Below, in pieces: positions 41,059-49,934 of a stretch of 64,000 bases of DNA (within the stretch, counting starts at the first letter, position 1; every line of letters starts with the position of its first letter). The notes under the pieces were generated by a model. It was given only the letters and a program-made list of their open reading frames with translations. It did not search any database and was not told where the DNA came from. Source of the DNA: Salinilacihabitans rarus (GTDB taxonomy: Archaea > Halobacteriota > Halobacteria > Halobacteriales > Natrialbaceae); assembly GCF_024296665.1 (NCBI RefSeq), contig NZ_CP100762.1, positions 1,860,001 to 1,924,000 on the forward strand, written 5' to 3'. The position numbers and the translations under genes are program-made.

Positions 41059-41466
41059 ATGGACGACATCTTCGTCGCACGGCTGATGTCCACCGACCTC
41101 CGGACGGCGTCGCCGGACACGCTCGTCGAGGACGCCGCGGAGACGATGCTCGAACACGAGATCGGTTCGCTGGTCGTCGTCGACGACGACGGCCACCTCG
41201 AAGGGATCCTGACGCGGACGGACTTCGTCGGCATCGTCTCGCAGAGCCACCCGAAGGCCCAGACGGCGGTCTCGCGGTACATGACGACCGACGTGGTGAC
41301 GACGACGGCCCAGACGCCGATCCGCGAGGTAGCGGACGCGATGATCGAGCACGGCTTCCACCACATGCCGGTCGTCGACGAGGAGGAGGTCGTCATCGGG
41401 ATGATCTCGACGACCGACCTGACCGGCTACATCTCCAGCGTCCGGACGCCGAGTCCGAGCGACTGA
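41059..41466 (+). CDS. Two-CBS-domain protein
   Basis: 135 residues made almost only of two CBS motifs: VARLMSTDLRTASPDTLVED...GSLVVVDDDGHLEGILTRTD (~7-55) and VSRYMTTDVVTTTAQTPIRE...HHMPVVDEEEVVIGMISTTD (~72-125). CBS pairs bind adenine nucleotides or AdoMet and act as energy sensors. Stand-alone pairs are abundant in haloarchaea and their targets are mostly unknown. It is convergent with the GlpA-like gene, 1 base apart. Confidence 0.92.
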   Translation: MDDIFVARLMSTDLRTASPDTLVEDAAETMLEHEIGSLVVVDDDGHLEGILTRTDFVGIVSQSHPKAQTAVSRYMTTDVVTTTAQTPIREVADAMIEHGFHHMPVVDEEEVVIGMISTTDLTGYISSVRTPSPSD

Positions 41467-41467
41467 C

Positions 41468-42691
41468 TCAGCCGCCGGCGACGACGTCCGCGTCGGTCGG
41501 GCCGCTGGCGTCGAACGCCGCGACGAACTCGTCCAGGCGGGCCGGATCGTCCGCGCCCGGCAGGTCGCGTTCGTCGGTGACGCAGTCGGCCGCGACGCCG
41601 AGGCGGTCGCAGACGAGGTCGGCGGCGGCCTCTGCCATCGCACGGTAGGTCGTCAGCTTCCCGCCGACGATCGTCGCGAAGTTCTCGGCACCGTCGTCGG
41701 CGTGGTCGAGCAGGACGAAGTCCCGGGAGATGCCCCGGCCGCCGCGCTCGGCCTCGTCCGGTCCGTACAGCGGGCGGATCCCCCACCACGTCCGCAGCGG
41801 GTCGGCGTCGGCGACCGCGGGGAGCATCGCCGAACACTCCTCGACCGTCCGCTCGACCTCCCACTCGGGTTTCGGGTACTCGTCCGGGTCGTCGACGTCG
41901 ACGCTCGTCGTCCCGAGGACGACCTCGCCCTCGTGGGGGACGACGATGTCGCCGTCCGACGGCACCCGACAGCGGTTGAGCACCGGGCCGAGGTCGTCGT
42001 AGGGCACCGAGACCATCACGCCGCGGTTGGGGTGCATCGTCACGTCGGCCCCCGCCATGCCGGCGATCCGGCCGGCCCACGCGCCGGCGGCGTTGACGAC
42101 GTAGTCGGCCACGACCGTCTCCCCGACCGCGCCGCCGACGCGGACCCCGGTCACCCGGTCGCCGTCCGTCTCGATCCCCTCGACCGGCGCGTGCGTGTGG
42201 ATCGTCGCGCCGTGCTCGCGGGCGTCGGCCGCGTTCGCGGCGACCAGCCGCGAGGGGTAGACGACGCCGTCGGGGACCCGCATCGCCCGCTCGACGGCCG
42301 GCGAGAGCCCCGGCACCGCCGCCCGGGCCTCGTCGCCGTCGATCACCTCGGTCGGGATGCCGACTTCCTCGCAGGCCGTCAGTTTCTCCTCGAAGTACGC
42401 CGGGTCGTCGGCCGGGAGCGAGACGAACAGCCCGCCCGTGTCGCGGACGCACGCGCCCGCGATCTCGCCGAGTACGCGCCGCTCCTCGATGCACTCCGCG
42501 GCGCCGGCGCGGTCGGCCTCGGCGTAGCGCGCGCCGCTGTGTAACAGCCCGTGGGAGCGACTCGACGTGCCCGAGGAGAGGCCGTCGCGCTCGACGAGGA
42601 CCGCGTCGAGGCCCCGGAGGGCGAGGTCGCGTGCGATGCCCGCGCCGGTCGCGCCGCCGCCGACGACGAGGACGTCCGTTTCGATCGTCAC
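41468..42691 (-). CDS. FAD-dependent glycerol-3-phosphate dehydrogenase-like protein (short GlpA-like)
   Basis: 407 residues, GTG start at 42691. FAD-binding GGGATGAGIARDLALRGLDA at 10-29, then ERDGLSSGTSSRSHGLLHSG, typical of GlpA/GlpD (SxxxTSxxxS...HGG). PNRGVMVSVPYDD, PHEGEVVLGTTSVDV and ATIVGGKLTTYR (~345) follow. GlpA of haloarchaea is usually ~540-580 residues with an extra C-terminal cysteine-rich domain, and is followed by glpB and glpC. Here that C-domain and both partners are missing, so it may be a paralog with a different electron acceptor. Confidence 0.85.
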   Translation of the reverse strand: MTIETDVLVVGGGATGAGIARDLALRGLDAVLVERDGLSSGTSSRSHGLLHSGARYAEADRAGAAECIEERRVLGEIAGACVRDTGGLFVSLPADDPAYFEEKLTACEEVGIPTEVIDGDEARAAVPGLSPAVERAMRVPDGVVYPSRLVAANAADAREHGATIHTHAPVEGIETDGDRVTGVRVGGAVGETVVADYVVNAAGAWAGRIAGMAGADVTMHPNRGVMVSVPYDDLGPVLNRCRVPSDGDIVVPHEGEVVLGTTSVDVDDPDEYPKPEWEVERTVEECSAMLPAVADADPLRTWWGIRPLYGPDEAERGGRGISRDFVLLDHADDGAENFATIVGGKLTTYRAMAEAAADLVCDRLGVAADCVTDERDLPGADDPARLDEFVAAFDASGPTDADVVAGG

Positions 42692-42736
42692 GGACGGTCT
42701 AGGCCCCCGAGGAGTATAGACCCGTTGCGAGAGGCA

Positions 42737-43048
42737 TCAGGGTCGGCGGAAGGTGTACGTCGACCGGTCGCCGTCGGCCGTCGCGACCGTCAGTTCGCCG
42801 CGGTCGTGGTCGAACGCGAGCGCGTCGACCCCGTCCCGCGCGAACGCGTGCAGCGGCATCCCGGTCTCGACCGTCCCGTCCCGCGAGACGGCCAGCCGCG
42901 CGTTCGCGAACCGGCAGACTGCGCGGCCGTCGTCGACCTCGAACTCCCCGCCCGCACAGAACCGTTCGAGGTGTTCGACGACGGCATCCCAGTCGGACAG
43001 CGGCACGCGTCGCGCGCCCTCGCGGCGCTCGTCGGTCGGATCGGTCAC
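42737..43048 (-). CDS. Small haloarchaeal protein of unknown function
   Basis: 103 residues, GTG start at 43048 before TDPTDERREGARRVPLSDWD. The middle alternates charged and hydrophobic residues: VVEHLERFCAGGEFEVDDGR, AVCRFANARLAVSRDG, then a C-terminal beta pair ALAFDHDRGELTVATADG and STYTFRRP. It looks like a small beta-rich domain. I do not recognise the family. It lies 45 bases upstream of the GlpA-like gene in the same direction and may be cotranscribed with it. Confidence 0.65.
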   Translation of the reverse strand: MTDPTDERREGARRVPLSDWDAVVEHLERFCAGGEFEVDDGRAVCRFANARLAVSRDGTVETGMPLHAFARDGVDALAFDHDRGELTVATADGDRSTYTFRRP

Positions 43049-43182
43049 GGTTCCGCGTCGACGCGCCGCCTCCGTGTACCCGGCGACCGTTTCGAGGGGA
43101 AGTCGCGGTTTTCCACCTCGCCGAACCGAACGTCCATCGCTCCCGAGAGGTCCGAAAACGGTACCGGAAGCCGAGTTAACCA

Positions 43183-43192
43183 AATTATATAA
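43183..43192 (+). promoter_or_regulatory. TATA box of the zinc-ribbon microprotein gene
   Basis: AATTATATAA, the clearest TATA box in this part of the window. Its centre lies ~27 bases before 43215, so the mRNA would begin at the ATG at 43216. Confidence 0.65.
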
Positions 43193-43215
43193 ACCAGTGT
43201 ATGGAACGCAGTAGT

Positions 43216-43338
43216 ATGTCCGTGAGCGCGTGTCCGAAGTGCGGATCGAGCGACGTCGGGTTCGACAACTGTTCCTACGGCATCGGCTGCAACCACTGCG
43301 ACTGGGTCGGGACCGCCGACAGCCTCCACGCGGAGTGA
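43216..43338 (+). CDS. Zinc-ribbon microprotein, 40 residues
   Basis: 40 residues from the ATG at 43216. It has two CxxC knuckles, CPKC and CNHC, with two more cysteines between them (DNC and GIGC). Such one-domain zinc-finger microproteins are common and conserved in haloarchaea; in Haloferax some affect swarming and biofilm formation, but I cannot assign this one. An in-frame ATG at 43201 would add five residues, but the TATA box at 43183-43192 puts transcription start at about 43215, so the second ATG fits a leaderless transcript. No operon partner. Confidence 0.72.
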   Translation: MSVSACPKCGSSDVGFDNCSYGIGCNHCDWVGTADSLHAE

Positions 43339-43447
43339 GTGGCCCCCGTTCTCGCGGCGACGCCCCCGCTTGAGTGGCATTCTCACGCCTTCTGGCGGCG
43401 AAGGATGTGTGTAGTTAAGTGCCACGACGCCGGTCGGCTAGGTACGA

Positions 43448-44431
43448 ATGGTCTACTACGCGGGCGTCGACCTGGGGGCGACGAACGTGCGCGCCGTCGT
43501 CGCCGAGGACGACGGGGCGACCGTCGGCGCGAGCAACAACGGAACGCCGCGCGGCCCGACCGGCATCGACGTGACGGAGAAGGTCCTCGCGACCCTGCGG
43601 GAAGCCTGCACCGAGGCTGGGATCGACCCCGAGCGAATCGAGGCGGTCGGCATCGGCTCGATCGGCCCGTTCGACCTCGCGGAGGGGGCGGTGATCGACC
43701 CCGCGAACCTGCCGGACACGATCGACCGCATTCCCCTGACGGGTCCGATCGGCAACCTCGCCGACACCGACGAGGTCTACCTGCACAACGACACGAACGC
43801 GGGCGTCATCGGCGAGCGCTTTCACTCCGAGCGCAACCCCGACGACATGGTCTACGTCACCATCTCCTCGGGGATCGGTGCGGGCGTCTGCTGTGACGGC
43901 GATATTCTCGACGGCTGGGACGGCAACGCCGGCGAGGTCGGCCACTGCATCGTCGACCCGGCCGGCCGAATGACCTGCGGGTGCGGCCACGACGGCCACT
44001 GGGAGGCCTACTGCTCGGGCAACAACATCCCCGAGTACGCCCGCCTGCTCGCCGAGGACGACCCCTCGACCGAGACCGCACTGCCGCTCGAAGACCCCGA
44101 GTTCACCGCCAGGGACGTCTTCGACCTCGCCGGCGAGGACGAGTTGGCCGACCACACGATCGAGCAACTCGCCCACTGGAACGCCGTCGGCGTGGCGAAC
44201 GTCGTCCACTCGTTCGCGCCGATCGTGATCTCCTTCGGCGGCGCGGTCGCGCTCAACAACGAGGAACTCGTCGTCGACCCCATCCGCGAGCGCGTCTCGG
44301 ACATGGTGATGAGCAACGTCCCCGAGATACAGGTCACCAGACTGGGCGACGACGTCGTCGTCGAGGGGGCGCTCGCGAGCGCCATGACCGAGGGGACCGG
44401 CGACCGCCGTCGACTCCGCGACCGTCGGTGA
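43448..44431 (+). CDS. ROK-family glucokinase/sugar kinase
   Basis: 327 residues. The phosphate-binding DLGATNVRAVVAEDD is at 8-22. The ROK signature region reads ISSGIGAGVCCDGDILDGWD (~138-157), then GNAGEVGHCIVDPAG. The zinc site follows as CGCGHDGHWEAYCSG, where the usual GCxE cysteine is a histidine. FGGAVALNN near 262 closes the ATP site. Haloarchaeal homologs phosphorylate glucose; another hexose is possible. The upstream gap has AGTTAAGTG as a possible TATA box, 33 bases from the start. Confidence 0.9.
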   Translation: MVYYAGVDLGATNVRAVVAEDDGATVGASNNGTPRGPTGIDVTEKVLATLREACTEAGIDPERIEAVGIGSIGPFDLAEGAVIDPANLPDTIDRIPLTGPIGNLADTDEVYLHNDTNAGVIGERFHSERNPDDMVYVTISSGIGAGVCCDGDILDGWDGNAGEVGHCIVDPAGRMTCGCGHDGHWEAYCSGNNIPEYARLLAEDDPSTETALPLEDPEFTARDVFDLAGEDELADHTIEQLAHWNAVGVANVVHSFAPIVISFGGAVALNNEELVVDPIRERVSDMVMSNVPEIQVTRLGDDVVVEGALASAMTEGTGDRRRLRDRR

Positions 44432-44503
44432 GCGAGACCCGCGACTGGCCCCGCACCCGTTCGCAACCCAAACCGATTTACCCGGAGACACGTTCGTGAG
44501 CGT

Positions 44504-46003
44504 ATGCACCGCAGAGCCCTCCTCCGGGCCGGCGCGGCCCTCGGCGCCGGCGTCTTCGGTTCGGCGGCGGCCCCGGCGGTCGGCGCGGCGCAGACCGACG
44601 AGGGGTACGAACCCCTCGGGCGGGTCCCCGTCGAGGGCGCCGCCGAGGCGGTCGTCGGCGACGACGGCGAGACGGCCTACCTCGCCGCCGTCGACGGCTT
44701 CGCGGTCGTCGACGTGAGCGACCCCGCCGAGCCGACGGTCCTCGCCGATCGACGGGCCCTCCTCGACGACGAGGACGAGCGCCCGCCGCTCGTCGACGTC
44801 CTCGACGCCAAAGTCGACGGCGACCGACTCGCGGTCGTCGGGCCGGCGAACCCCGCGACCGGGAACGCCTTTCAGGGCGTCCTGCTGTACGACGTGAGCG
44901 ACCCCGCCGACCCCGTCCGGGTCGGCGAGCCATACGCGACCGACTTCCACATCCACAACTGTCACTTCGCGGACGGGACGCTCTACCTCGCGGGCAACGA
45001 CGGCGAGGCCAACCCGCTGGTGATCGTCGACGCGAGCGACGACGACCCCGAGGAGGTCGGCCGGTGGTCGCCCCTCGAAGTCGACCCGGCGTGGCGCGAG
45101 GTCGACCAGTTGCTCCGCTACCTCCACGACGTCACCGTCCGCGACGGGGTGGCCGCCCTGCCCTACTGGGACGCCGGCACCTACCTGGTCGACGTAGGCG
45201 ACCCGACCGATCCCGAGTTGCGCTCGCACGTCCCGGCGGTCGACCCCGAGGCGGTCACCGACCTCGACGGCCCCGAGGTGACCGAGGCCCAGCAGGCGCT
45301 GCCCGGCAACGACCACTACGCCGCGTTCGACGAGGCCGGCGAGGTGCTGGCGGTCGGCAGGGAGGCCTGGTCGACGCGGGCGGGCGACCCCGACGGCGCG
45401 GGCGGGATCGACCTCTTCGACGCGAGCGAGTCCGGCGAACCGACCCCCCTGACGACGATCAGCGCGCCGGAGACGTACGACGCCTCCTACCGCACCGGGG
45501 CGTGGACGACGTCGCACAACTTCGAACTCCGGGACGGCCTGCTGTTCTCCTCGTGGTACCGCGGGGGCGTGGCGATCCACGACGTCTCCGATCCCGCCGA
45601 CCCCGAGGAGGTCGCCCGGTGGCGCGACCCCGAGACGGCGGCGTTCTGGACGGCCCGCGTCGCGACCGACGACGTCTTCGTCGCGAGCAGCACGTCGCTG
45701 CTGCCGAACGCGCCGACCGAGGGCGCCCTCTACGCGTTCCCGATCGAGGCGGGCCGGCAGGTCGACCCGCCGGCGCTGGTCGACCCCGACGAGGAGGGGG
45801 CGTCGAACGAGACGAACGGGACGAACGAGACGGACGACGCCGCGACTCCCGACCCCTCGGACGACGGGAACGCGTCCGGGAGCGGGGAGGAGGCTGCGGC
45901 GAACCCGGTTCCGGGATTTACGGCGGCCGGCGCCGTCGCCGGCGGGGCGGTCGCGCTCGCGGCCGCGCTCGCGGCCGCGCGACGCCGGGCGCGCCGGCGG
46001 TGA
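44504..46003 (+). CDS. Exported LVIVD-repeat protein with C-terminal sorting signal
   Basis: 499 residues. N-terminal Tat-like signal HRRALLRAGAALGAG, with a cleavage-like AVGAAQ near 29. Residues 35-430 are repeated blades ending in V-x-DVSDPA-x-P or close variants (VVDVSDPAEP, LYDVSDPADP, IHDVSDPADP), the LVIVD repeat that builds a beta-propeller. A His-rich spot, DFHIHNCHF, is near 147. A threonine/asparagine-rich linker is followed by NPVPGFTAAGAVAGGAVALA and an Arg-rich end, which matches the PGF-CTERM archaeosortase signal. So it is a cell-surface protein; its ligand is unknown. Confidence 0.85.
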   Translation: MHRRALLRAGAALGAGVFGSAAAPAVGAAQTDEGYEPLGRVPVEGAAEAVVGDDGETAYLAAVDGFAVVDVSDPAEPTVLADRRALLDDEDERPPLVDVLDAKVDGDRLAVVGPANPATGNAFQGVLLYDVSDPADPVRVGEPYATDFHIHNCHFADGTLYLAGNDGEANPLVIVDASDDDPEEVGRWSPLEVDPAWREVDQLLRYLHDVTVRDGVAALPYWDAGTYLVDVGDPTDPELRSHVPAVDPEAVTDLDGPEVTEAQQALPGNDHYAAFDEAGEVLAVGREAWSTRAGDPDGAGGIDLFDASESGEPTPLTTISAPETYDASYRTGAWTTSHNFELRDGLLFSSWYRGGVAIHDVSDPADPEEVARWRDPETAAFWTARVATDDVFVASSTSLLPNAPTEGALYAFPIEAGRQVDPPALVDPDEEGASNETNGTNETDDAATPDPSDDGNASGSGEEAAANPVPGFTAAGAVAGGAVALAAALAAARRRARRR

Positions 46004-46048
46004 GGGGCGATCCGAAACTATTCCCCGCTCGACTCCCTAGGAGGGGCG

Positions 46049-46417
46049 ATGACCGACTCAGACGGCGGCGACGCGAGCCTGAAAGAGCGCGTCGAGCGCT
46101 GGCTGGCCCGAGAGATGCCGATCATTCAGATGCACGGCGGCACCAGCGCCGTCCGCGAGGCCGACCCCGAGACGGGCGAGGTCGTCGTCGAACTCGGCGG
46201 CGGCTGTTCGGGGTGTTCGATCAGCGACGTCACGACGGGCAACATCGAGGCCGCGCTGTTGCAGTGGCCCGAAATCGACGACGTCACCGTCCGCGTCCCC
46301 GACCCCCGCGAGAGCCTCGGCGGCCCCGAGCAGGCCGAGTCCATCATGGGCATCGACCGCACCGAGGGCGGCCGCGGCGACTGGGGCTCGTCGAACCCCG
46401 GCGAGGACCACTTCTGA
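46049..46417 (+). CDS. NifU C-terminal-domain (iron-sulfur scaffold) protein
   Basis: 122 residues. VERWLAREMPIIQMHGGTSA leads to the Nfu pattern VVVELGGGCSGCSISDVTTG with the CxxC at ~54-57 and the helix following. Stand-alone Nfu domains carry a labile Fe-S cluster to target proteins. The C-terminal 25 residues (DRTEGGRGDWGSSNPGEDHF) are a polar tail. It is 45 bases downstream of the LVIVD gene. No other Fe-S assembly genes are adjacent. Confidence 0.85.
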   Translation: MTDSDGGDASLKERVERWLAREMPIIQMHGGTSAVREADPETGEVVVELGGGCSGCSISDVTTGNIEAALLQWPEIDDVTVRVPDPRESLGGPEQAESIMGIDRTEGGRGDWGSSNPGEDHF

Positions 46418-46490
46418 CCGGCCGCGTCGGCCCGCCTTCCGCCACCCCGTGTGCGCCGCGTTCGCACGGTCGGCCAGTTTTGGAGACGTC

Positions 46491-46504
46491 TATACGCTTT
46501 TACG
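46491..46504 (+). promoter_or_regulatory. TATA region of the ACT-hom operon
   Basis: TATACGCTTTTACG, with either TATACGC or CTTTTACG as the box. Transcription would begin near 46521-46527, close to a 14-codon upstream open frame that starts at 46527. Confidence 0.5.
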
Positions 46505-46526
46505 CGACCGCTCCCCAGAGGGAGCC

Positions 46527-46571
46527 ATGACGGCGCGTGAACGCCCACCGGGAGGTGTCGTCGATGAGTGA
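46527..46571 (+). CDS. Possible 14-residue upstream open reading frame before the ACT gene
   Basis: ATG at 46527, sequence MTARERPPGGVVDE, stop TGA at 46569-46571. It overlaps the ATG of the ACT-domain gene (46564) by 8 bases in another frame. With the TATA region just upstream, this ATG would be the first in the mRNA. It has no run of regulatory amino-acid codons, so classical attenuation is not indicated; translational coupling is possible. It may also be chance. Confidence 0.3.
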   Translation: MTARERPPGGVVDE

Positions 46572-47157
46572 CGAAGCCGAACCCGCGGGCGGATCGACAC
46601 CGACGGCGGACGCCGAGACCGACGGCGGCGAGCGGACCGACGGCGGCGTTCGCGCGTACACGGTCCGTCTCGAACTCGTCGACGAACCCGGCGAGTTGCT
46701 CCGGGCGCTGGCGCCCATCGCCGACAACGGGGGGAACCTGCTTTCGATCCACCACGAGCGCGGCAACATCACGCCGCGGGGGCACATCCCCGTCGAGGTC
46801 GACTTCGAGTGCCCGCCGGAGCGCTTCGATGTCGTCGTCGACGCGCTGCGCGAGGCAGGGGTCAACGTCATCCAGGCCGGCGCCGACCGCTACGGCGAGG
46901 AGATCACCGTCGTCCTCGTCGGCCACCTCGTCGAGACCGAACTCTCGGAGACGCTCTCGGCGATCGAGACCGACGCGAACGCCGCGGTGATCGACCTCTC
47001 GCTCGCGGCCCCGGACGGGATGGACGCCGTCTCGAGCGTCCGCCTGCGCCTCGCGATCGACTCCGGGCGCGCCGAGCGCGCGCTGGAGGCGCTGCGCGGG
47101 GTCGCCGCCGAGAAGGACCTCCGCCTCGTCGAGCCGCTGCTCGGGGGTGATGCCTGA
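46564..47157 (+). CDS. ACT-domain amino-acid-binding regulatory protein
   Basis: 197 residues. After a ~28-residue acidic, low-complexity N-terminus comes a ACT domain, YTVRLELVDEPGELLRALAP and IADNGGNLLSIHHER (~32-66), then a second ACT-like beta-alpha-beta unit to the end. ACT domains bind amino acids. The start at 46564 follows a good Shine-Dalgarno sequence, GGAGGTG at 46551-46557. Its stop overlaps the hom start (TGATG), and this gene pair is conserved in haloarchaea, so it probably senses threonine or another aspartate-family product for homoserine dehydrogenase. Confidence 0.87.
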   Translation: MSDEAEPAGGSTPTADAETDGGERTDGGVRAYTVRLELVDEPGELLRALAPIADNGGNLLSIHHERGNITPRGHIPVEVDFECPPERFDVVVDALREAGVNVIQAGADRYGEEITVVLVGHLVETELSETLSAIETDANAAVIDLSLAAPDGMDAVSSVRLRLAIDSGRAERALEALRGVAAEKDLRLVEPLLGGDA

Positions 47158-48095
47158 TGCGGCTGGCGATCCTCGGCGCCGGCGCCGTCGGCGGTTCGGT
47201 CGCCGACCTCGCCGGCGAGTACGGCCACGAGGTGGTCGCGCTCGCGGACTCGACGAGCGCGGCCGTCGCCGACGGCGGGATCGACGTGACCGGCGCGCTG
47301 GAGCGCAAGGCGGGCGGCGAACCCGTCGGCTCCGCCGACCCGGAGGCGGTCTTCGAGAGCGACTACGACGTCCTCGTCGAGACGACGCCGACGACGCTCG
47401 GCGACGCCGAACCCGGCTTCACACACGCGAAACGCGCACTGGAGGCCGACCGGCACGTCGTGCTGGCGAACAAGGGTCCCGTCGCCGAGCGCTACGAGGA
47501 CCTCCGCGCGCTCGAACGCGAGAGCGCGGGCGCGATCCGGTTCGAGGCCACCGTCGGCGGCGCCATCCCGGTGCTGTCGACGATCGAGGACTGCACGCCC
47601 GGGGCCGTCACCGCGGTCCGGGGCGTGCTCAACGGGACGGCCAACTTCATCCTCACGCGGATGGCCGCCGAGGGCCTCGGCTACGAGCACGTCCTCGCGG
47701 AGGCCCAGGACCTCGGGGTCGCGGAGGCCGACCCCACCTTCGACGTCGACGGCACCGACGCCGCGCTGAAGTGTGTCATCCTCGCGAACGTGCTGGCCGA
47801 CGGCGGCTTCTCGCTCGACGACGCGGCGGTCGACGGCATCCGGGACGTCCCGCCGAGCGCGCTCGACGTCGCCCGCGAGGACGGCCGGACGATCAGGCTG
47901 GTCGGCGAGGCCACCCGCGAGGGGGTCCGCGTCGGCCCGCGGCTGGTCCCCGAGAACGGCGCGCTCGCCGTGTCGGGCACGCAAAACATCGTCCAGATCG
48001 AGACGCGCCACGCCGGCGACCTCTACTCCAGCGGCCACGGCGCGGGCGGGCCGGAGACGGCGACGGCGGTGCTGTCGGACGTCGGTCGGCTCTGA
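47157..48095 (+). CDS. hom: Homoserine dehydrogenase
   Basis: 312 residues, the short form with no C-terminal ACT domain; the ACT protein encoded just upstream may take that role. Rossmann MRLAILGAGAVGGSVADLAG at 1-20, LVETTPTT near 78, HVVLANKGPVAERYEDL near 100, the conserved GAIPVLSTIEDCTPGAVTAV and GVLNGTANFILTRM, and DPTFDVDGTDAALKCVILAN with the catalytic lysine and aspartates. It makes homoserine for threonine and methionine. Translation is coupled to the ACT gene by a 1-base overlap. Confidence 0.95.
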   Translation: MRLAILGAGAVGGSVADLAGEYGHEVVALADSTSAAVADGGIDVTGALERKAGGEPVGSADPEAVFESDYDVLVETTPTTLGDAEPGFTHAKRALEADRHVVLANKGPVAERYEDLRALERESAGAIRFEATVGGAIPVLSTIEDCTPGAVTAVRGVLNGTANFILTRMAAEGLGYEHVLAEAQDLGVAEADPTFDVDGTDAALKCVILANVLADGGFSLDDAAVDGIRDVPPSALDVAREDGRTIRLVGEATREGVRVGPRLVPENGALAVSGTQNIVQIETRHAGDLYSSGHGAGGPETATAVLSDVGRL

Positions 48096-48220
48096 CGGCC
48101 GGCTTTCGGCGCCGCGACACCCCCGTGAACCGTGCGCACTAGACACAAACCGCAAGACGGCGCCGTGGCCGCCGAAATACGGTTTCGAAATGGTTTTAAC
48201 CGCAACGGGCAAAAGGGACC

Positions 48221-48228
48221 GATATAAG
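48221..48228 (+). promoter_or_regulatory. TATA box of tuf
   Basis: GATATAAG, centred 28 bases upstream of the ATG at 48253. The tuf mRNA would be leaderless, starting at or within a base of the ATG. A run of AT richness (GGTTTTAACC, a palindrome, at 48192-48201) lies just upstream. Confidence 0.6.
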
Positions 48229-48252
48229 CGCCTCTGCGCGTGAGCTACAACC

Positions 48253-49521
48253 ATGAGCGAAGACAAACCCCACCAGAACCTGGCCATCATCGGCCACGTC
48301 GACCACGGGAAGAGTACGCTGGTCGGGCGACTCCTCTACGAGACGGGGAGCGTACCCGAGCACGTCATCGAGCAGCACCGAGAGGAAGCCGAGGAGAAGG
48401 GCAAGGGCGGCTTCGAGTTCGCCTACGTGATGGACAACCTCGCCGAGGAGCGCGAGCGCGGGGTCACCATCGACATCGCCCACCAGGAGTTCGACACCGA
48501 CGAGTACTACTTCACCATCGTCGACTGTCCGGGCCACCGTGACTTCGTGAAGAACATGATCACGGGCGCCTCGCAGGCCGACAACGCGGTGCTCGTCGTC
48601 GCCGCCGACGACGGCGTCGCGCCCCAGACCCAGGAACACGTCTTCCTCGCGCGCACGCTCGGTATCAACGAACTCATCATCGGCGTCAACAAGATGGACG
48701 TCGTCGACTACAGCGAGGACACCTTCGAGGAGGTCGTCGGCGAAGTCGAACAGCTGCTCAAGCAGGTGCAGTTCCAGACCGACGACGCCTCGTTCGTCCC
48801 GATCTCGGCCTTCGAGGGCGACAACATCGCCGAGGCCTCCGACAACACGCCGTGGTACGACGGCCGTACCCTGCTCGAGTCCCTGAACGACCTGCCGGAG
48901 CCGCAGCCGCCGACGGACGCGCCGCTGCGCCTGCCGATCCAGGACGTCTACACCATCTCCGGCATCGGTACCGTCCCCGTCGGCCGCGTCGAGACCGGGG
49001 TCATGGAGACCGGCGACGACGTCTCCTTCCAGCCCAGCGACGTCGGCGGCGAGGTCAAGACGATCGAGATGCACCACGAGGAAGTCCCGCGCGCCGAGCC
49101 CGGTGACAACGTCGGGTTCAACGTCCGCGGCATCGGCAAGGACGACATCCGCCGCGGTGACGTCTGTGGCCCCGCCGATGACCCGCCGAGCGTCGCCGAG
49201 ACGTTCCAGGCCCAGATCGTCGTCATGCAACACCCCTCGGTCATCACGGCCGGGTACACGCCGGTCTTCCACGCCCACACGGCGCAGGTCGCCTGTACGA
49301 TCGAGTCCATCGACAAGAAGATGGATCCCGCGAGCGGCGAAGTCGCCGAGGAGAACCCCGACTACATCCAGTCGGGCGACGCCGCCGTCGTGACGATCCG
49401 TCCGCAGAAGCCGCTGTCGATCGAACCGTCGAGCGAGATCCCCGAACTCGGGAGCTTCGCCATCCGCGACATGGGCCAGACCATCGCGGCCGGCAAGGTC
49501 CTCGAAGTCAACGAGAAGTAG
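48253..49521 (+). CDS. tuf: Translation elongation factor EF-1 alpha
   Basis: 422 residues. It delivers aminoacyl-tRNA to the ribosome. G1 GHVDHGKST at 15-23, switch region [14 protein letters not shown] near 67, G3 [12 protein letters not shown] near 92, G4 NKMD near 148, G5 SAF near 182, then beta-barrel domains II and III ([35 protein letters not shown]). Lengths and motifs are those of the archaeal/eukaryotic factor. It is followed 4 bases later by rpsJ, the standard haloarchaeal order. Confidence 0.97.
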   Translation: MSEDKPHQNLAIIGHVDHGKSTLVGRLLYETGSVPEHVIEQHREEAEEKGKGGFEFAYVMDNLAEERERGVTIDIAHQEFDTDEYYFTIVDCPGHRDFVKNMITGASQADNAVLVVAADDGVAPQTQEHVFLARTLGINELIIGVNKMDVVDYSEDTFEEVVGEVEQLLKQVQFQTDDASFVPISAFEGDNIAEASDNTPWYDGRTLLESLNDLPEPQPPTDAPLRLPIQDVYTISGIGTVPVGRVETGVMETGDDVSFQPSDVGGEVKTIEMHHEEVPRAEPGDNVGFNVRGIGKDDIRRGDVCGPADDPPSVAETFQAQIVVMQHPSVITAGYTPVFHAHTAQVACTIESIDKKMDPASGEVAEENPDYIQSGDAAVVTIRPQKPLSIEPSSEIPELGSFAIRDMGQTIAAGKVLEVNEK

Positions 49522-49525
49522 ATCG

Positions 49526-49834
49526 ATGCAACAGGCACGCGTTCGACTCGCGGGCACGAGTCCGGAAGACCTCGACGAGATCTGTGCGGACGTCCGCGAG
49601 ATCGCGAACAACACCGGCGTCAACCTGAGCGGGCCGATCCCGCTCCCGACGAAGACGCTCGAGGTGCCGACCCGCAAGTCGCCCGACGGCGAGGGCACCG
49701 CTACGTGGGAGCACTGGGAGATGCGCGTCCACAAGCGCCTGATCGACCTGGACGCCGACGAACGCGCACTCCGCCAGCTCATGCGCATTCAGGTGCCAAA
49801 CGACGTCTCGATCGAGATCGTCCTCGAAGACTGA
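49526..49834 (+). CDS. rpsJ: 30S ribosomal protein S10
   Basis: 102 residues, full length for archaeal S10. [20 protein letters not shown] at the start, the loop [20 protein letters not shown] near 40, and [20 protein letters not shown] near 66, which are the S10 hallmarks. It binds 16S rRNA in the small-subunit head. It starts 4 bases after the tuf stop and is surely cotranscribed with it. Confidence 0.97.
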   Translation: MQQARVRLAGTSPEDLDEICADVREIANNTGVNLSGPIPLPTKTLEVPTRKSPDGEGTATWEHWEMRVHKRLIDLDADERALRQLMRIQVPNDVSIEIVLED

Positions 49835-49934
49835 TCGAGGTCGCGATCGCGATTCTCCCGCTCGCAACCGCCCAGCCGTAGCTGTCGCCGACGGGGCGCC
49901 GAGCGCTTTTGTGTCGGTCCGTCGTAGAACGTAC

